Shown: positions 1 through 6,296, counted from the stretch's first letter. The stretch: DNA of 7,696 nt from Bacteroidales bacterium (GCA_017527625.1 JAFXPV010000037.1:1-7696); one strand, 5' to 3'. Made by a program: numbers and translations. Notes: generated from the sequence alone by a model not told the origin.

Positions 1-22
1 AGATTGCAATTTTTTTGATGAT

Positions 23-460
23 ATGCAAGTTATCATTGATATGCTAAAAAAATGTCAGGGTTATGCTAAAACTCGCTTGAAAAAGTGTAATATGCTCAAA
101 GGAGTTCGTCAGTGCGGCAAGACTTTTTCTGTCCGGCAGTTTGCTGGGGAGAATTATATCCACGTCGTCTATATCGATTTCTACGAACAGCCTGAGGCCA
201 AGGTAGCATTCCAGAGCTTCAAGAAGGTGGACGACATTGTGATGAACATCACGGCCATCGTCCCAGGTGCCACCTTTATCCCGGGGCAACCCTGCCAGCC
301 CTTTTCTCTTTCAACGAATGCCGTCACTCGGCGGATTCCAACCAAATACCATAGTTTCATCGTTGGTAGAGAGTCATATCTTTTCCAACCTAATATTGCA
401 GTGTGGGAACATATCTTTCCCTTCACCGAATCAGGAAATCCAACCACATTTTGCGGATAG
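23..460 (+). pseudogene. Remnant of an AAA ATPase (AAA_14/DUF4143-type), N-terminal part only
   Basis: The first ~89 residues read like the N-terminus of the AAA_14/DUF4143 ATPases common in Bacteroidota. A P-loop GVRQCGKT lies at residues 27-34 (nt 101-124), followed by VVYIDFYEQPE, then DDIVMNITAIVPGATFIPGQ. In intact members the last motif is followed directly by a Walker B strand ending in DEIQ. Here the reading frame changes character after nt ~289 and neither Walker B nor the rest of the ~380-450-residue protein appears in any frame. The stop at 458-460 ends an unrelated tail. The stretch before the P-loop is also unlike the usual N-terminus, so the start at 23 is uncertain. I read this as a decayed, non-functional gene. 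The family call rests on remembered sequence patterns; the lack of Walker B is seen directly. Confidence 0.6.
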
Positions 461-503
461 CCCAATTATTGCCAGGCTCGATGGCATATCCATTAATTAG
501 ACG

Positions 504-681
504 CGAAAGTGCGAGCCTACTTAGCATCTTATTGTGTCGGCTGGGTCTGGACTCCCTTTGATACGAATAAGTACAATTACGGCTCGCACTGCTATAGTGT
601 GAGCCGAAGCCCAAAATATAGCCGCGCAAGCGTTGCACTATATCCCTGTATCACTTTCGAATTGTCCAGATTCGCCGACAC
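504..681. repeat. Cluster of interlocking inverted repeats in non-coding DNA
   Basis: No convincing gene lies here, but short perfect dyads are unusually dense. CGAAAGTG (504-511) pairs with CACTTTCG (652-659). GTGTCGGC (534-541) pairs with GCCGACAC (674-681). AGTGCGAGCC (508-517) pairs with GGCTCGCACT (581-590). The last also forms a strong local hairpin, CGGCTCGCACT (580-590) / AGTGTGAGCCG (596-606), 11 bp with one G-U and a 5-nt loop. A further stem-loop pairs ATATAG (616-621) with CTATAT (638-643), with GCAA/TTGC inside it. The 10-mer AGTGCGAGCC or its complement thus occurs twice exactly and once with one change. The arrangement could be a folded RNA, a recombinase or regulator site cluster, or decayed transposon ends; the sequence does not decide. 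Confidence 0.5.
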
Positions 682-1011
682 GGAATAAAGCTAAACGCTT
701 TCGTTATGTAAAATGCTTTCCTTGCTAGGATTGCAAATTTAAATTTACGTTTTTTCTTTTAGAAAAAGGATACTATTATTTGAATAGATTAACTTGTTGT
801 TCAAAATCGTTTTATTGAAGACAATGATGATATAATATGAGTCTTAGATTGCACGAAAACACTCTGAAGGCTAATACCTTAATTATCCACCAAGACACTC
901 TCAAAAACGCTTATCGGACGGAAAGTACACAGTATTTCCGGCGAACGAGCAGCATAAACGGATATAAACATTTAAAAATGACTATTTCAGGTTTTTTTTT
1001 ATTACTTGCGC
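682..1011. other. AT-rich stretch without a supportable gene
   Basis: I see no gene in this stretch. It is AT-rich with long T and A runs, including a weak 7-bp A/T hairpin at 751-767 (TTTTTCT/AGAAAAA). The only reading frame of note (837-1031) has no recognisable motif, no favourable start context and low-complexity content. The 9-mer GTCTTAGAT at 841-849 recurs at 1042-1050, where it covers the start of the inverted repeat described there. Confidence 0.5.
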
Positions 1012-1042
1012 ATTGTGGAGATGAAAAATAGACTTACATTTG
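1012..1042 (+). promoter_or_regulatory. Bacteroides-type promoter (-33 / -7)
   Basis: The box TACATTTG (1035-1042) matches the Bacteroides -7 consensus TAnnTTTG exactly. ATTG (1012-1015) matches three of four bases of the -33 TTTG box, with a 19-nt spacer, within the usual 19-21 nt range. Transcription would begin near 1048-1050, inside the left arm of the inverted repeat, so a protein bound to that arm could block the promoter. Downstream in the same direction are an intrinsic terminator and a 43-codon ORF. The match is seen directly; activity is inferred. Confidence 0.5.
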
Positions 1043-1044
1043 TC

Positions 1045-1189
1045 TTAGATAAGTACTAGTTACAGGGTATACACTACAGGCATCCATCTCTAAGTGGGTG
1101 TCTGTTTTTTTTATGGATTAACGACCGAGGGGAGGTACTGAACTCAGGACCTGATAGCTCTTTCACCCTGTAACATATTATTTATCTAA
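1045..1189. repeat. Near-perfect 24/25-nt inverted repeat enclosing a terminator
   Basis: The left arm 1045-1068 begins TTAGATAAGTA and ends GTTACAGGGT. The right arm 1165-1189, read on the opposite strand, begins TTAGATAAATA and ends GTTACAGGGT. The arms differ by two substitutions and one extra base. They enclose 96 nt that include the terminator hairpin and a small dyad TCAGG-A-CCTGA. The left arm abuts the -7 promoter box and the right arm ends 1 nt before the ATG of the small ORF. In the transcript, the part of the arms downstream of the start site could pair and form the base of a branched leader structure. As DNA they could be operators, recombinase sites or termini of a ~145-bp miniature element. 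No clear target-site duplication is visible at the outer ends. Confidence 0.6.
1076..1112 (+). terminator. Intrinsic terminator, probably an attenuator
   Basis: ACAGGCATCCAT (1076-1087) pairs along its full 12 nt with GTGGGTGTCTGT (1094-1105), allowing three G-U pairs. The loop is 6 nt (CTCTAA), and an eight-T tract (1105-1112) follows. This is a textbook rho-independent terminator for plus-strand transcripts. On the minus strand there is no T tract after the stem, so it does not serve that direction. It ends only about 60 nt after the predicted start of the promoter at 1012-1042. The product would therefore be either a ~60-nt RNA or an attenuated leader for the ORF at 1191. No tRNA or other RNA gene can be seen just upstream that it might otherwise serve. 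Confidence 0.75.
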
Positions 1190-1190
1190 A

Positions 1191-1322
1191 ATGAGAGCTA
1201 ATCAAATACTGGTTCTAATCTCCATTAGAGTGGAGATTGTGAAACTTGTTAGAGTGAATGAGTACACAAGTCTTCGCAATTACAAGGTTGAGAAGGTTAA
1301 GAGTCACTATCGCAGATATTAG
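1191..1322 (+). CDS. Small basic protein (43 aa) with C-terminal KVKSHYRRY motif
   Basis: An ATG in the good Bacteroidota context ATCTAAAATG opens a 43-codon frame ending with TAG at 1320-1322. The first half is hydrophobic and beta-like (QILVLISIRVEIV). The second half is basic and ends KVKSHYRRY. A tail of the type V+V..YTR....KV+SHYRR is one I associate with small basic or C-terminal segments of Bacteroidota accessory proteins, but I cannot name a function. It is the first ATG after the in-frame TAG at 1155-1157 and lies 1 nt behind the right arm of the inverted repeat. It is downstream of the promoter at 1012-1042 and the terminator at 1076-1112, so expression would require read-through. 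A hairpin AATCTCCA (1217-1224) / TGGAGATT (1231-1238) lies within the coding region. It could be a real small gene or the tail of a decayed larger one. Confidence 0.4.
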   Translation: MRANQILVLISIRVEIVKLVRVNEYTSLRNYKVEKVKSHYRRY

Positions 1323-1448
1323 AGTATCCTAGGTATGTTGACAAAACCTTTGCATTAAATGCGCCCTACTCTATCCCCTCGGTTTTTTCTGATAATCCCC
1401 CAGAGGAAAGTCCGTTACCCTGCTGAAGAAAACCCAGTCGGCGACAAA
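1323..1448. other. Intergenic spacer, no gene seen
   Basis: This stretch holds no supportable gene. TCCCCTCGGT (1374-1383) followed by six Ts is the exact complement of ACCGAGGGGA at 1124-1133, about 240 nt upstream. A short dyad GCATT-A-AATGC lies just before it. A TTGACA hexamer (about 1339) has no matching -10 or Bacteroides -7 box downstream. Confidence 0.4.
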
Positions 1449-1616
1449 CCGCCCGAACAGACTGACTTGCCGGCGACACTACCGCCCTCGGTAGTAAAGA
1501 GGGAGGGGCCCGTTGGATACAAGTTATCGCGCAGCGATGACGAAGTAGACAATGGGAGGGTCGGAGTGAGCGTCAGCGAACGGAGGTCGCCGCAAGTCAG
1601 GTCTGTGACACGGCGG
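1449..1616. repeat. Palindromic intergenic element with 20-bp terminal inverted repeats
   Basis: The left arm ACAGAC-TGACTTGC-C-GGCGAC (1457-1477) pairs with the right arm GTCGCC-GCAAGTCA-G-GTCTGT (1586-1606). This makes 20 bp with one bulged base on each side (C1471, G1600), and CCGCC (1449-1453) against GGCGG further out. Inside are a perfect 7-bp hairpin ACTACCG/CGGTAGT (1478-1484 / 1489-1495), a 5-bp hairpin ATCGC-GCA-GCGAT (1526-1538), and CCCGTTG/CAATGGG (1509-1515 / 1550-1556) around the latter. GGGAGGG occurs on both sides of the inner stem. The whole is GC-rich, unlike the AT-rich DNA to its left, and lies 17 nt beyond the btuB stop codon. I read it as a REP/BIME-like dispersed element that may also protect or end the operon mRNA. 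There is no long T tract on the minus strand within it. Confidence 0.6.
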
Positions 1617-1633
1617 CAGAAATAGAGATTCGA

Positions 1634-3694
1634 TTAGCGATTGTGCCGAATATTCGGTCTGATCTCGATGAAGAACTCGAAGTTGCGGCCCGGCATCGGG
1701 CGGTTGAGGACGGATTCGTACTCCTCGTTGAAAAGGTTGTTTACGGCCAGTTTAAGGGAGATGTCGGCGGGTCTGGCGGCGAAGCGCTTTTCGAGGACTA
1801 TGTCGTTCATAAAATACGGCAGCACGCGCCCGATTTTCGACTTGATGTCATTGTCGGAGGTCGTGAAACGCTCGCTGTAGTAGCACCACTTGTAGGTCAG
1901 TTTCCAGCTCTTGTAGGCCAGAGAGCCATTCACCGATGACGACAGCAGCGGCACATATACCAACTGCTTGCCTATCGCCTCATCAGCCCAGTCCGAAGGA
2001 TCACCATTGTTGATGGAAGGCGTCCAGGAGAAAGAACCGCTGAGATGAAGCTGCCAGTCTTTGCTGAACTGGAAGAAGCCGCCGGCCTTGGCCTCGACGC
2101 CGTAGGCGTGAACCTGCCTTACATTGCGAGGCGTCCAGTAACCCTTGAAAGTAGGAATCCATACAATCCAGTCGTCGATGAAGGAATCGAACCAGGTAAG
2201 CTCACCTTCGAGGGAGTAATTGTCAGTCTTCGCAGTTGCGAAGCTTATGCCTGCGTCGTACGACAAACCTTTCTCCGGCTTCAGGTCAGGATTGCCGCCA
2301 GGCATAAAATAGAGGTCGTTGAGCGTCGGGAAGCGGAAGTTGCGGCTGGCAGACGCTTTCAGGCGTATGTTGCCCCTGCGGCTCAGAAGATAGTCGGCAT
2401 ACAGGGCTGGAATCAGCGGAGTGAAACTGTGGCCGTAGAGTTCTTCCCGCAGAGAAGCGCTCAGACCGAGACGCTGAGTAGGCTGCCACTTTACGGAAAG
2501 ATATGACAGAACTTCGAAGCGGGCCTGATTGTAGCCGATGGCAACCTTCCTGGTGTTGCCGTCGACGACGGCGCCCGTACGGATCGTGGCATTGCGGTCG
2601 GTACTTTGAACGAAATGCTGGTAAGCCGCCAGCTGCGCAGTGAGCATCCAGTTGCCGGGCAGGAAAAACTCAGCCTCAGCCTGACCGTAAACCGTATTGA
2701 TGCGGCTGCGACTCTCCACCATCTGGACCATCTGGCCGTTGCCCTTGTCCCTGATGAAGTCGTAAGCCTGGCGGGTGCCGTTGTATCCGGCCTTGGTGTG
2801 GAGCTTCCATCTGTAGCGCTCGTGGTCCCAGCTCAGCACGCTGCGCAGAGTGTTCTCCCCCTGCTGGTTGATGTAGTTCTGGTTGTTGCGGTAGTCGACG
2901 CTCAGCATAGGCACACCCCTTGTGCTGGACATATACCAGGCATTGAGGCCGAAACGGTCGCCGTGGCCGGTATTGTAATATACCTCCTGAAGAATGTGCA
3001 GGTCGCGGATAGAGCCGCAGCGGTTGGTATCGACCGGGTAGCGGCCGTCGACCTTTTTGTTGTAGTTGCGGTAAGTGAAGTCGTTGCGGCTGGAAGTATA
3101 TACCGCACGGGTCGAAGTCTGCCAATGCTCGTCGCCCCAGGTGAGCCTGAGAAACTCGTCGAAGGTGCCGTAGGAGCCGATGCCCTGGACAGCCTGCAGG
3201 CCGAAGCCCTTGTAGTCGGCAGGCTCGGTTGACAAAACGACCGCACCGCCGAGGCCACCGCCCGACATACTGAGAGACGAGGTGCCGTGAAGCAGCGAAG
3301 CGTCGTCGATGAAATAAGAAGGAATCATCGAAAAATCCGTCATTCCCAGCATCGGCGAATTGATCTTCATACCGTTCCAGCTGACCTGGGTATGGGAAGC
3401 CGAAGTGCCCCTGAAGGCAATCGTCGACAGGCTGCCCCTGCCGTACTGCTTGACAAACACCGACGAGTTGAAAGTCAGCACGTCAGCTATTGACAGAGCT
3501 ATGTTGTCGCGCAGCGCAACAGTGTCTAGCTTCGTCTCCTGGATTCCGATGTCGCGCATCGGCCTGTCAGCCGTAATGGCAGCGGCATCGATGGGGACAA
3601 CGTAGCTGGGGTCGGAATTCCACCAGTCATTCTGCGCCATCAGGCCGCACGACAGCAGCAACAGAGCCGTTACAATTGAAATCCTCCCCTTCAT
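1634..3694 (-). CDS. btuB: BtuB-type TonB-dependent outer-membrane receptor (vitamin B12/corrinoid)
   Basis: This outer-membrane active transporter of 686 aa imports its ligand with TonB/ExbBD energy. The start MKGRISIVTALLLLSCGLMA|Q is a signal peptide, most likely cleaved by signal peptidase I after MA. A TonB-box-like DIGIQET lies at residues 48-54. A plug domain covers about 60-158 (SIADVLTFNSSVFVKQYG, IAFRGTSASHTQVSWNG, GGLGGAVVLST). The remainder alternates aromatic-rich beta strands typical of a 22-stranded barrel, with NFRFPTLNDLYFMPGGNPDLKPEKG and the final NNLFNEEYESVLNRPMPGRNFEFFIEI as hallmark segments. No N-terminal carboxypeptidase-like extension is present, unlike SusC proteins, and the length fits the BtuB/vitamin-receptor group. 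The ATG lies 3 nt after the stop of the BtuG-like gene, so translation is probably coupled. B12 as substrate is inferred mainly from that neighbour; another small ligand is possible. Confidence 0.8.
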   Translation of the reverse strand: MKGRISIVTALLLLSCGLMAQNDWWNSDPSYVVPIDAAAITADRPMRDIGIQETKLDTVALRDNIALSIADVLTFNSSVFVKQYGRGSLSTIAFRGTSASHTQVSWNGMKINSPMLGMTDFSMIPSYFIDDASLLHGTSSLSMSGGGLGGAVVLSTEPADYKGFGLQAVQGIGSYGTFDEFLRLTWGDEHWQTSTRAVYTSSRNDFTYRNYNKKVDGRYPVDTNRCGSIRDLHILQEVYYNTGHGDRFGLNAWYMSSTRGVPMLSVDYRNNQNYINQQGENTLRSVLSWDHERYRWKLHTKAGYNGTRQAYDFIRDKGNGQMVQMVESRSRINTVYGQAEAEFFLPGNWMLTAQLAAYQHFVQSTDRNATIRTGAVVDGNTRKVAIGYNQARFEVLSYLSVKWQPTQRLGLSASLREELYGHSFTPLIPALYADYLLSRRGNIRLKASASRNFRFPTLNDLYFMPGGNPDLKPEKGLSYDAGISFATAKTDNYSLEGELTWFDSFIDDWIVWIPTFKGYWTPRNVRQVHAYGVEAKAGGFFQFSKDWQLHLSGSFSWTPSINNGDPSDWADEAIGKQLVYVPLLSSSVNGSLAYKSWKLTYKWCYYSERFTTSDNDIKSKIGRVLPYFMNDIVLEKRFAARPADISLKLAVNNLFNEEYESVLNRPMPGRNFEFFIEIRPNIRHNR

Positions 3695-3697
3695 CGC

Positions 3698-4771
3698 CTA
3701 CCTCCAGCAGAAATTTCCGGGATTGATCCCGACATTGAAAGTATCTATCAATTCACCCTCAGGGCTGTAACGCAGCACAACGCCCGACTGCACGAAGTCA
3801 ATGGCGTCAGAAACGTATATTTCCCCGTTTACAGGGTTGACTGTCAGACCGTAAAACAAGCTGCCCTCACGGGATATGAAAGGCCTCACGGGCAAATGTG
3901 TGGCATCTACGGGCATTTTCCACACGCCGGTGTCAAGCCAATACAGCTCGTCGCCGTCGGAATTGACTGTAAGCTTCGATGCGACAGCATCCTGCGGAAA
4001 TGAAAAAGACAGTTCGATCTTGAAAGACTCAGGATCGATGCGCAGCAGCTTGGCAGCCTCATAACCGTACTCACTGTCCTTGTAGCCACCGTCGGTCAGC
4101 ACCCACAACTTGCCGTTGCAGTCCATAACCATAGATTCCGGCTGGATGCCGACGACAAGACTCTGGACGACAGCGTCGGTGGCGGTGTCTATCTTGAGTA
4201 TGCGGTTCTGGAAAGACCAGCAGTTCGTGATGATGTACCTGTCCCACGCGACCATCATCTCCGTAGAACCGGAATCGTAATCCATATCGGTAGTGACGTA
4301 GCCCGTCGATTCGCCGGTAGCCGGATTGACCACGAACACCCTCGGGTCCCATATCTGAGTGACATAAGCCTTGGTGGGACTGAGCATATGGAAGTACCTC
4401 GGAGAAGTGAAACCGGTCAGGCGGCGTTTCTCCTTGAACGTCGTCGGGTCGATGCCGAAAATCACGCCGGAGTTGTTGACCACCACCCATCCGATGCCGT
4501 CCGCGATGGTCATCGACTGAGCCACATCGCCCAGTTTGAAACCGTTGGCGCGGAAAAACACTTCGTTCTCGACACGTTTCGTGGCAGGATCGTAATACGA
4601 CAACGACGCGTTGCCGTACATATAATTGCCCTCATTGATAATGAAAAGACCTTCGCCCGAAGGGTCCACGACGAACTCCTCTTCTTCCGACGGGCCGTAC
4701 TTCATACACGAAGGCAGCACGGCGAGCGTCATTGCCGCAACAGCGGTCAGAAGAGTTTTGAAGGCTTTCAT
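3698..4771 (-). CDS. btuG: BtuG-type surface lipoprotein, DUF5074/YncE-like beta-propeller
   Basis: A 357-aa lipoprotein: signal peptide with lipobox VLPSC, Cys22, followed by MKYGPSEEEE. The acidic run fits a Bacteroidota lipoprotein export signal for the cell surface. From residue ~40 the protein is built of repeated propeller-blade segments (GLFIINEGNYMYGNASLSYYDP, GWVVVNNSGVIFGIDPTTF, KLWVLTDGG, GEIYVSDAIDF). The GLFIINEGN..YGNASLSYYDP motif marks the DUF5074 family that includes BtuG. In gut Bacteroides, BtuG caps the BtuB barrel, binds cobalamin extremely tightly and hands it over; this is family knowledge. The ATG overlaps the previous stop as ATGA, and btuB follows 3 nt after its stop, so it should be made in step with both. 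The alternative would be a related propeller lipoprotein for another TonB receptor. Confidence 0.8.
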   Translation of the reverse strand: MKAFKTLLTAVAAMTLAVLPSCMKYGPSEEEEFVVDPSGEGLFIINEGNYMYGNASLSYYDPATKRVENEVFFRANGFKLGDVAQSMTIADGIGWVVVNNSGVIFGIDPTTFKEKRRLTGFTSPRYFHMLSPTKAYVTQIWDPRVFVVNPATGESTGYVTTDMDYDSGSTEMMVAWDRYIITNCWSFQNRILKIDTATDAVVQSLVVGIQPESMVMDCNGKLWVLTDGGYKDSEYGYEAAKLLRIDPESFKIELSFSFPQDAVASKLTVNSDGDELYWLDTGVWKMPVDATHLPVRPFISREGSLFYGLTVNPVNGEIYVSDAIDFVQSGVVLRYSPEGELIDTFNVGINPGNFCWR

Positions 4772-6225
4772 TTCTTGAGGTTGTTGTCAAATATGCCGCA
4801 GACTTCGGTAGACACCTCTCCCAGCCAGCCGCTGCTGGCGTTCAGGGCGTTCTGGACCTTTACGAAGTCGATATATGCAAGACCGGCAGGACTGCCGTCG
4901 TAGCGCACCGCGTTGCTTATCTTGAAATGGTTGGTATCCTTGCTGCCGAGCATATCGACTTCATTGAAATTGTCGACGTAGCCCCAGCCGTACGGAGGAT
5001 TGACCCAGTAGGTGCCTTTGCCCGACTTGTCGTAATTGTGGGCTTCCAGCCTGGTGCCTCGCAAGGTATAGCGGTCCTCCGTAATCCACAGCGGATAATA
5101 CCAGTCCTGGTGATGGTAGGCGGCCATATAGCTCACCCTGCCGCTGCCGCCCAGGTTGTCTGTCCACTGCACCGACATTCCGGCCTCCGAAGGCCGGTAA
5201 TATGTAACGCTGTAGTCGTGGACCGTGGACTCGGCTTCAGTGTCCGAACCCTTGAGTTCATACCAGGTGTCGTTCGGCAGACCGTCTCCGTTCTCATCCT
5301 GCATCACCCATACCACGCCAGCCTCAGTGTATTCTTCAGACAGGTGGGATATGATGCCGATCTCATAGCCGCCGGTATTGTCGACGCTGTGGTCGAAACC
5401 GGCCACGATGTAACCGCCGAAACCGCCCAGGGAAACATACTTGACTTCACTGAAACGCTGGTTTACATATGCTATGGCTTCTTCTGGAGTATTCGCAGTG
5501 TAATCCTCGTTCACATACTGGCCAGGAGCCGGAGTGAATTCAAAAATCCTGCTGACCTCGACAGCGCTTGCGGCTCCCGCCGGCCTGTAATAAGTTCCTT
5601 CAGCCGGACAGACATTGACAGTCAGAGTCTGAGACAGGCTGCCGTGGGCGACGCAAACCTCGTAACTTCCCTCCTGCTTAGCTTCGAAGACATAGCCGGG
5701 CATTTCCGAGTCCTGGACCTGCTGTCCGGCAACGGTCCATACGTAGCTGATTCCATCATCCTGCTTAATGTCGTAAGGCTTCAGCAAGATGCTGCGGCCC
5801 AGACTGACATTGAACACTGTCTGAGGAAACAACCAGAAATCATCGTCAGGCTCGGGTTCGGGATCAGGCTCGGGAGGAAGCGCTTTCACATCCACACGTA
5901 TCTCGTCCGAAGCGCTCCCATACTCATTGGTGACTTTAATCTGGATATAGACTGTATGGGCCAGCGAGTCGGTATAGCGCAGGACAGGTTCGCAAGATAT
6001 AACTTTGCCGTCACATATCCACGAGAACGCTGCCCCCTCGACGAAACGGTAGATCGGAGATACGGTGAGTTCCTCGTCCACCATCACAGAATAAACGGCG
6101 GAACCATTGTCAAGAGTGATTTCCGGAGGCATAAGCATCACATCGTGGATGACTTCGTTCCAGTTGCAGGAAACTGCAAGGGACAAGGCCACAAAAGCCG
6201 TCAATATCGAACAGATACGCCTCAT
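4768..6225 (-). CDS. PKD-domain surface lipoprotein of the B12-type locus
   Basis: I place the start at 6225, not at the upstream in-frame ATG (6306). MRRICSILTAFVALSLAVSC then forms a normal lipoprotein signal with lipobox AVSC (Cys20); the longer form would bury it and begin inside the intercistronic stem-loop. The 485-aa product has a first PKD/Ig-like domain at about 33-115 (FSWICDG, IQIKVTNEYGSASDEIRVDV) and an acidic proline linker PEPDPEPEPDDD at about 118-129. A second PKD-like domain covers about 130-206 (SYVWTVAGQQV). A C-terminal domain runs from about 225 to 485, with VKYVSLGGFGGYIVAGFDHSV, a calcium-loop-like DENGDGLPND (310-319), WYELKGSD and the end motif YIDFVKVQNALN..SGWLGEVSTEV. 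Such proteins recur beside BtuG/BtuB, but I know of no assigned role. A surface scaffold or ligand-capture function is inferred. Its stop overlaps the btuG start. Confidence 0.75.
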   Translation of the reverse strand: MRRICSILTAFVALSLAVSCNWNEVIHDVMLMPPEITLDNGSAVYSVMVDEELTVSPIYRFVEGAAFSWICDGKVISCEPVLRYTDSLAHTVYIQIKVTNEYGSASDEIRVDVKALPPEPDPEPEPDDDFWLFPQTVFNVSLGRSILLKPYDIKQDDGISYVWTVAGQQVQDSEMPGYVFEAKQEGSYEVCVAHGSLSQTLTVNVCPAEGTYYRPAGAASAVEVSRIFEFTPAPGQYVNEDYTANTPEEAIAYVNQRFSEVKYVSLGGFGGYIVAGFDHSVDNTGGYEIGIISHLSEEYTEAGVVWVMQDENGDGLPNDTWYELKGSDTEAESTVHDYSVTYYRPSEAGMSVQWTDNLGGSGRVSYMAAYHHQDWYYPLWITEDRYTLRGTRLEAHNYDKSGKGTYWVNPPYGWGYVDNFNEVDMLGSKDTNHFKISNAVRYDGSPAGLAYIDFVKVQNALNASSGWLGEVSTEVCGIFDNNLKK

Positions 6226-6237
6226 TGGATTATGCGC

Positions 6238-6245
6238 CAAAGATA
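6238..6245 (-). promoter_or_regulatory. Possible internal -7 promoter box
   Basis: On the minus strand TATCTTTG matches TAnnTTTG exactly, 12 nt before the PKD gene ATG. There is no TTTG-like -33 box at the expected 19-21 nt spacing, where the foot of the stem-loop lies, and the 5' leader would be only a few nucleotides. It may be a weak internal promoter for the PKD-btuG-btuB part, or chance. Confidence 0.15.
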
Positions 6246-6263
6246 CTGATATAATCTCAAACA

Positions 6264-6296
6264 GATTCCCTCCCGGCCACCAACCGGAAGGGAATC
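6264..6296 (-). promoter_or_regulatory. Strong intercistronic stem-loop
   Basis: In the 96-nt gap between the first and second genes, GATTCCCTTCCGG pairs with CCGGGAGGGAATC on the minus strand. The stem is 13 bp with one G-U pair and a 7-nt loop (TTGGTGG). Only a short TGTTTG follows, not a proper T tract, so full termination is unlikely. Partial termination, or an RNA processing and stability element that sets the level of the first lipoprotein apart from the three coupled genes, is more plausible. Confidence 0.6.

Noticed and set aside
423..638. 71-codon minus-strand frame
   Set aside because: It spans the dyad cluster, with no recognisable motif and no start context.
837..1031. 64-codon plus-strand frame
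   Set aside because: No motif, no family resemblance and a tail running through a poly-T stretch and the promoter region; more likely chance.
1115..1175. Possible tRNA 3' half on the minus strand (GAGTTCAGTACCTCCCCTCGG looks slightly like a T arm; 1134-1125 region)
   Set aside because: No anticodon or D arm, no closing acceptor stem and no CCA-proximal pairing.
1339..1365. Sigma70-like promoter from TTGACA
   Set aside because: No TATAAT-like or TAnnTTTG box at a suitable distance; Bacteroidota promoters do not use this -35 element.
504..1616. CRISPR array
   Set aside because: The repeats are inverted, not evenly spaced direct repeats, and no cas gene is present.
1359..1625. 88-codon plus-strand frame
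   Set aside because: It runs through the palindromic repeat element; its composition follows the repeat and it has no domain.
4927..6249. 440-codon open frame on the plus strand, and similar long plus-strand frames at 2606-3232 and 2045-2506
   Set aside because: They lie antisense to the PKD lipoprotein and the TonB receptor, show no recognisable domain, and are explained by the GC-rich codon use of the true genes.
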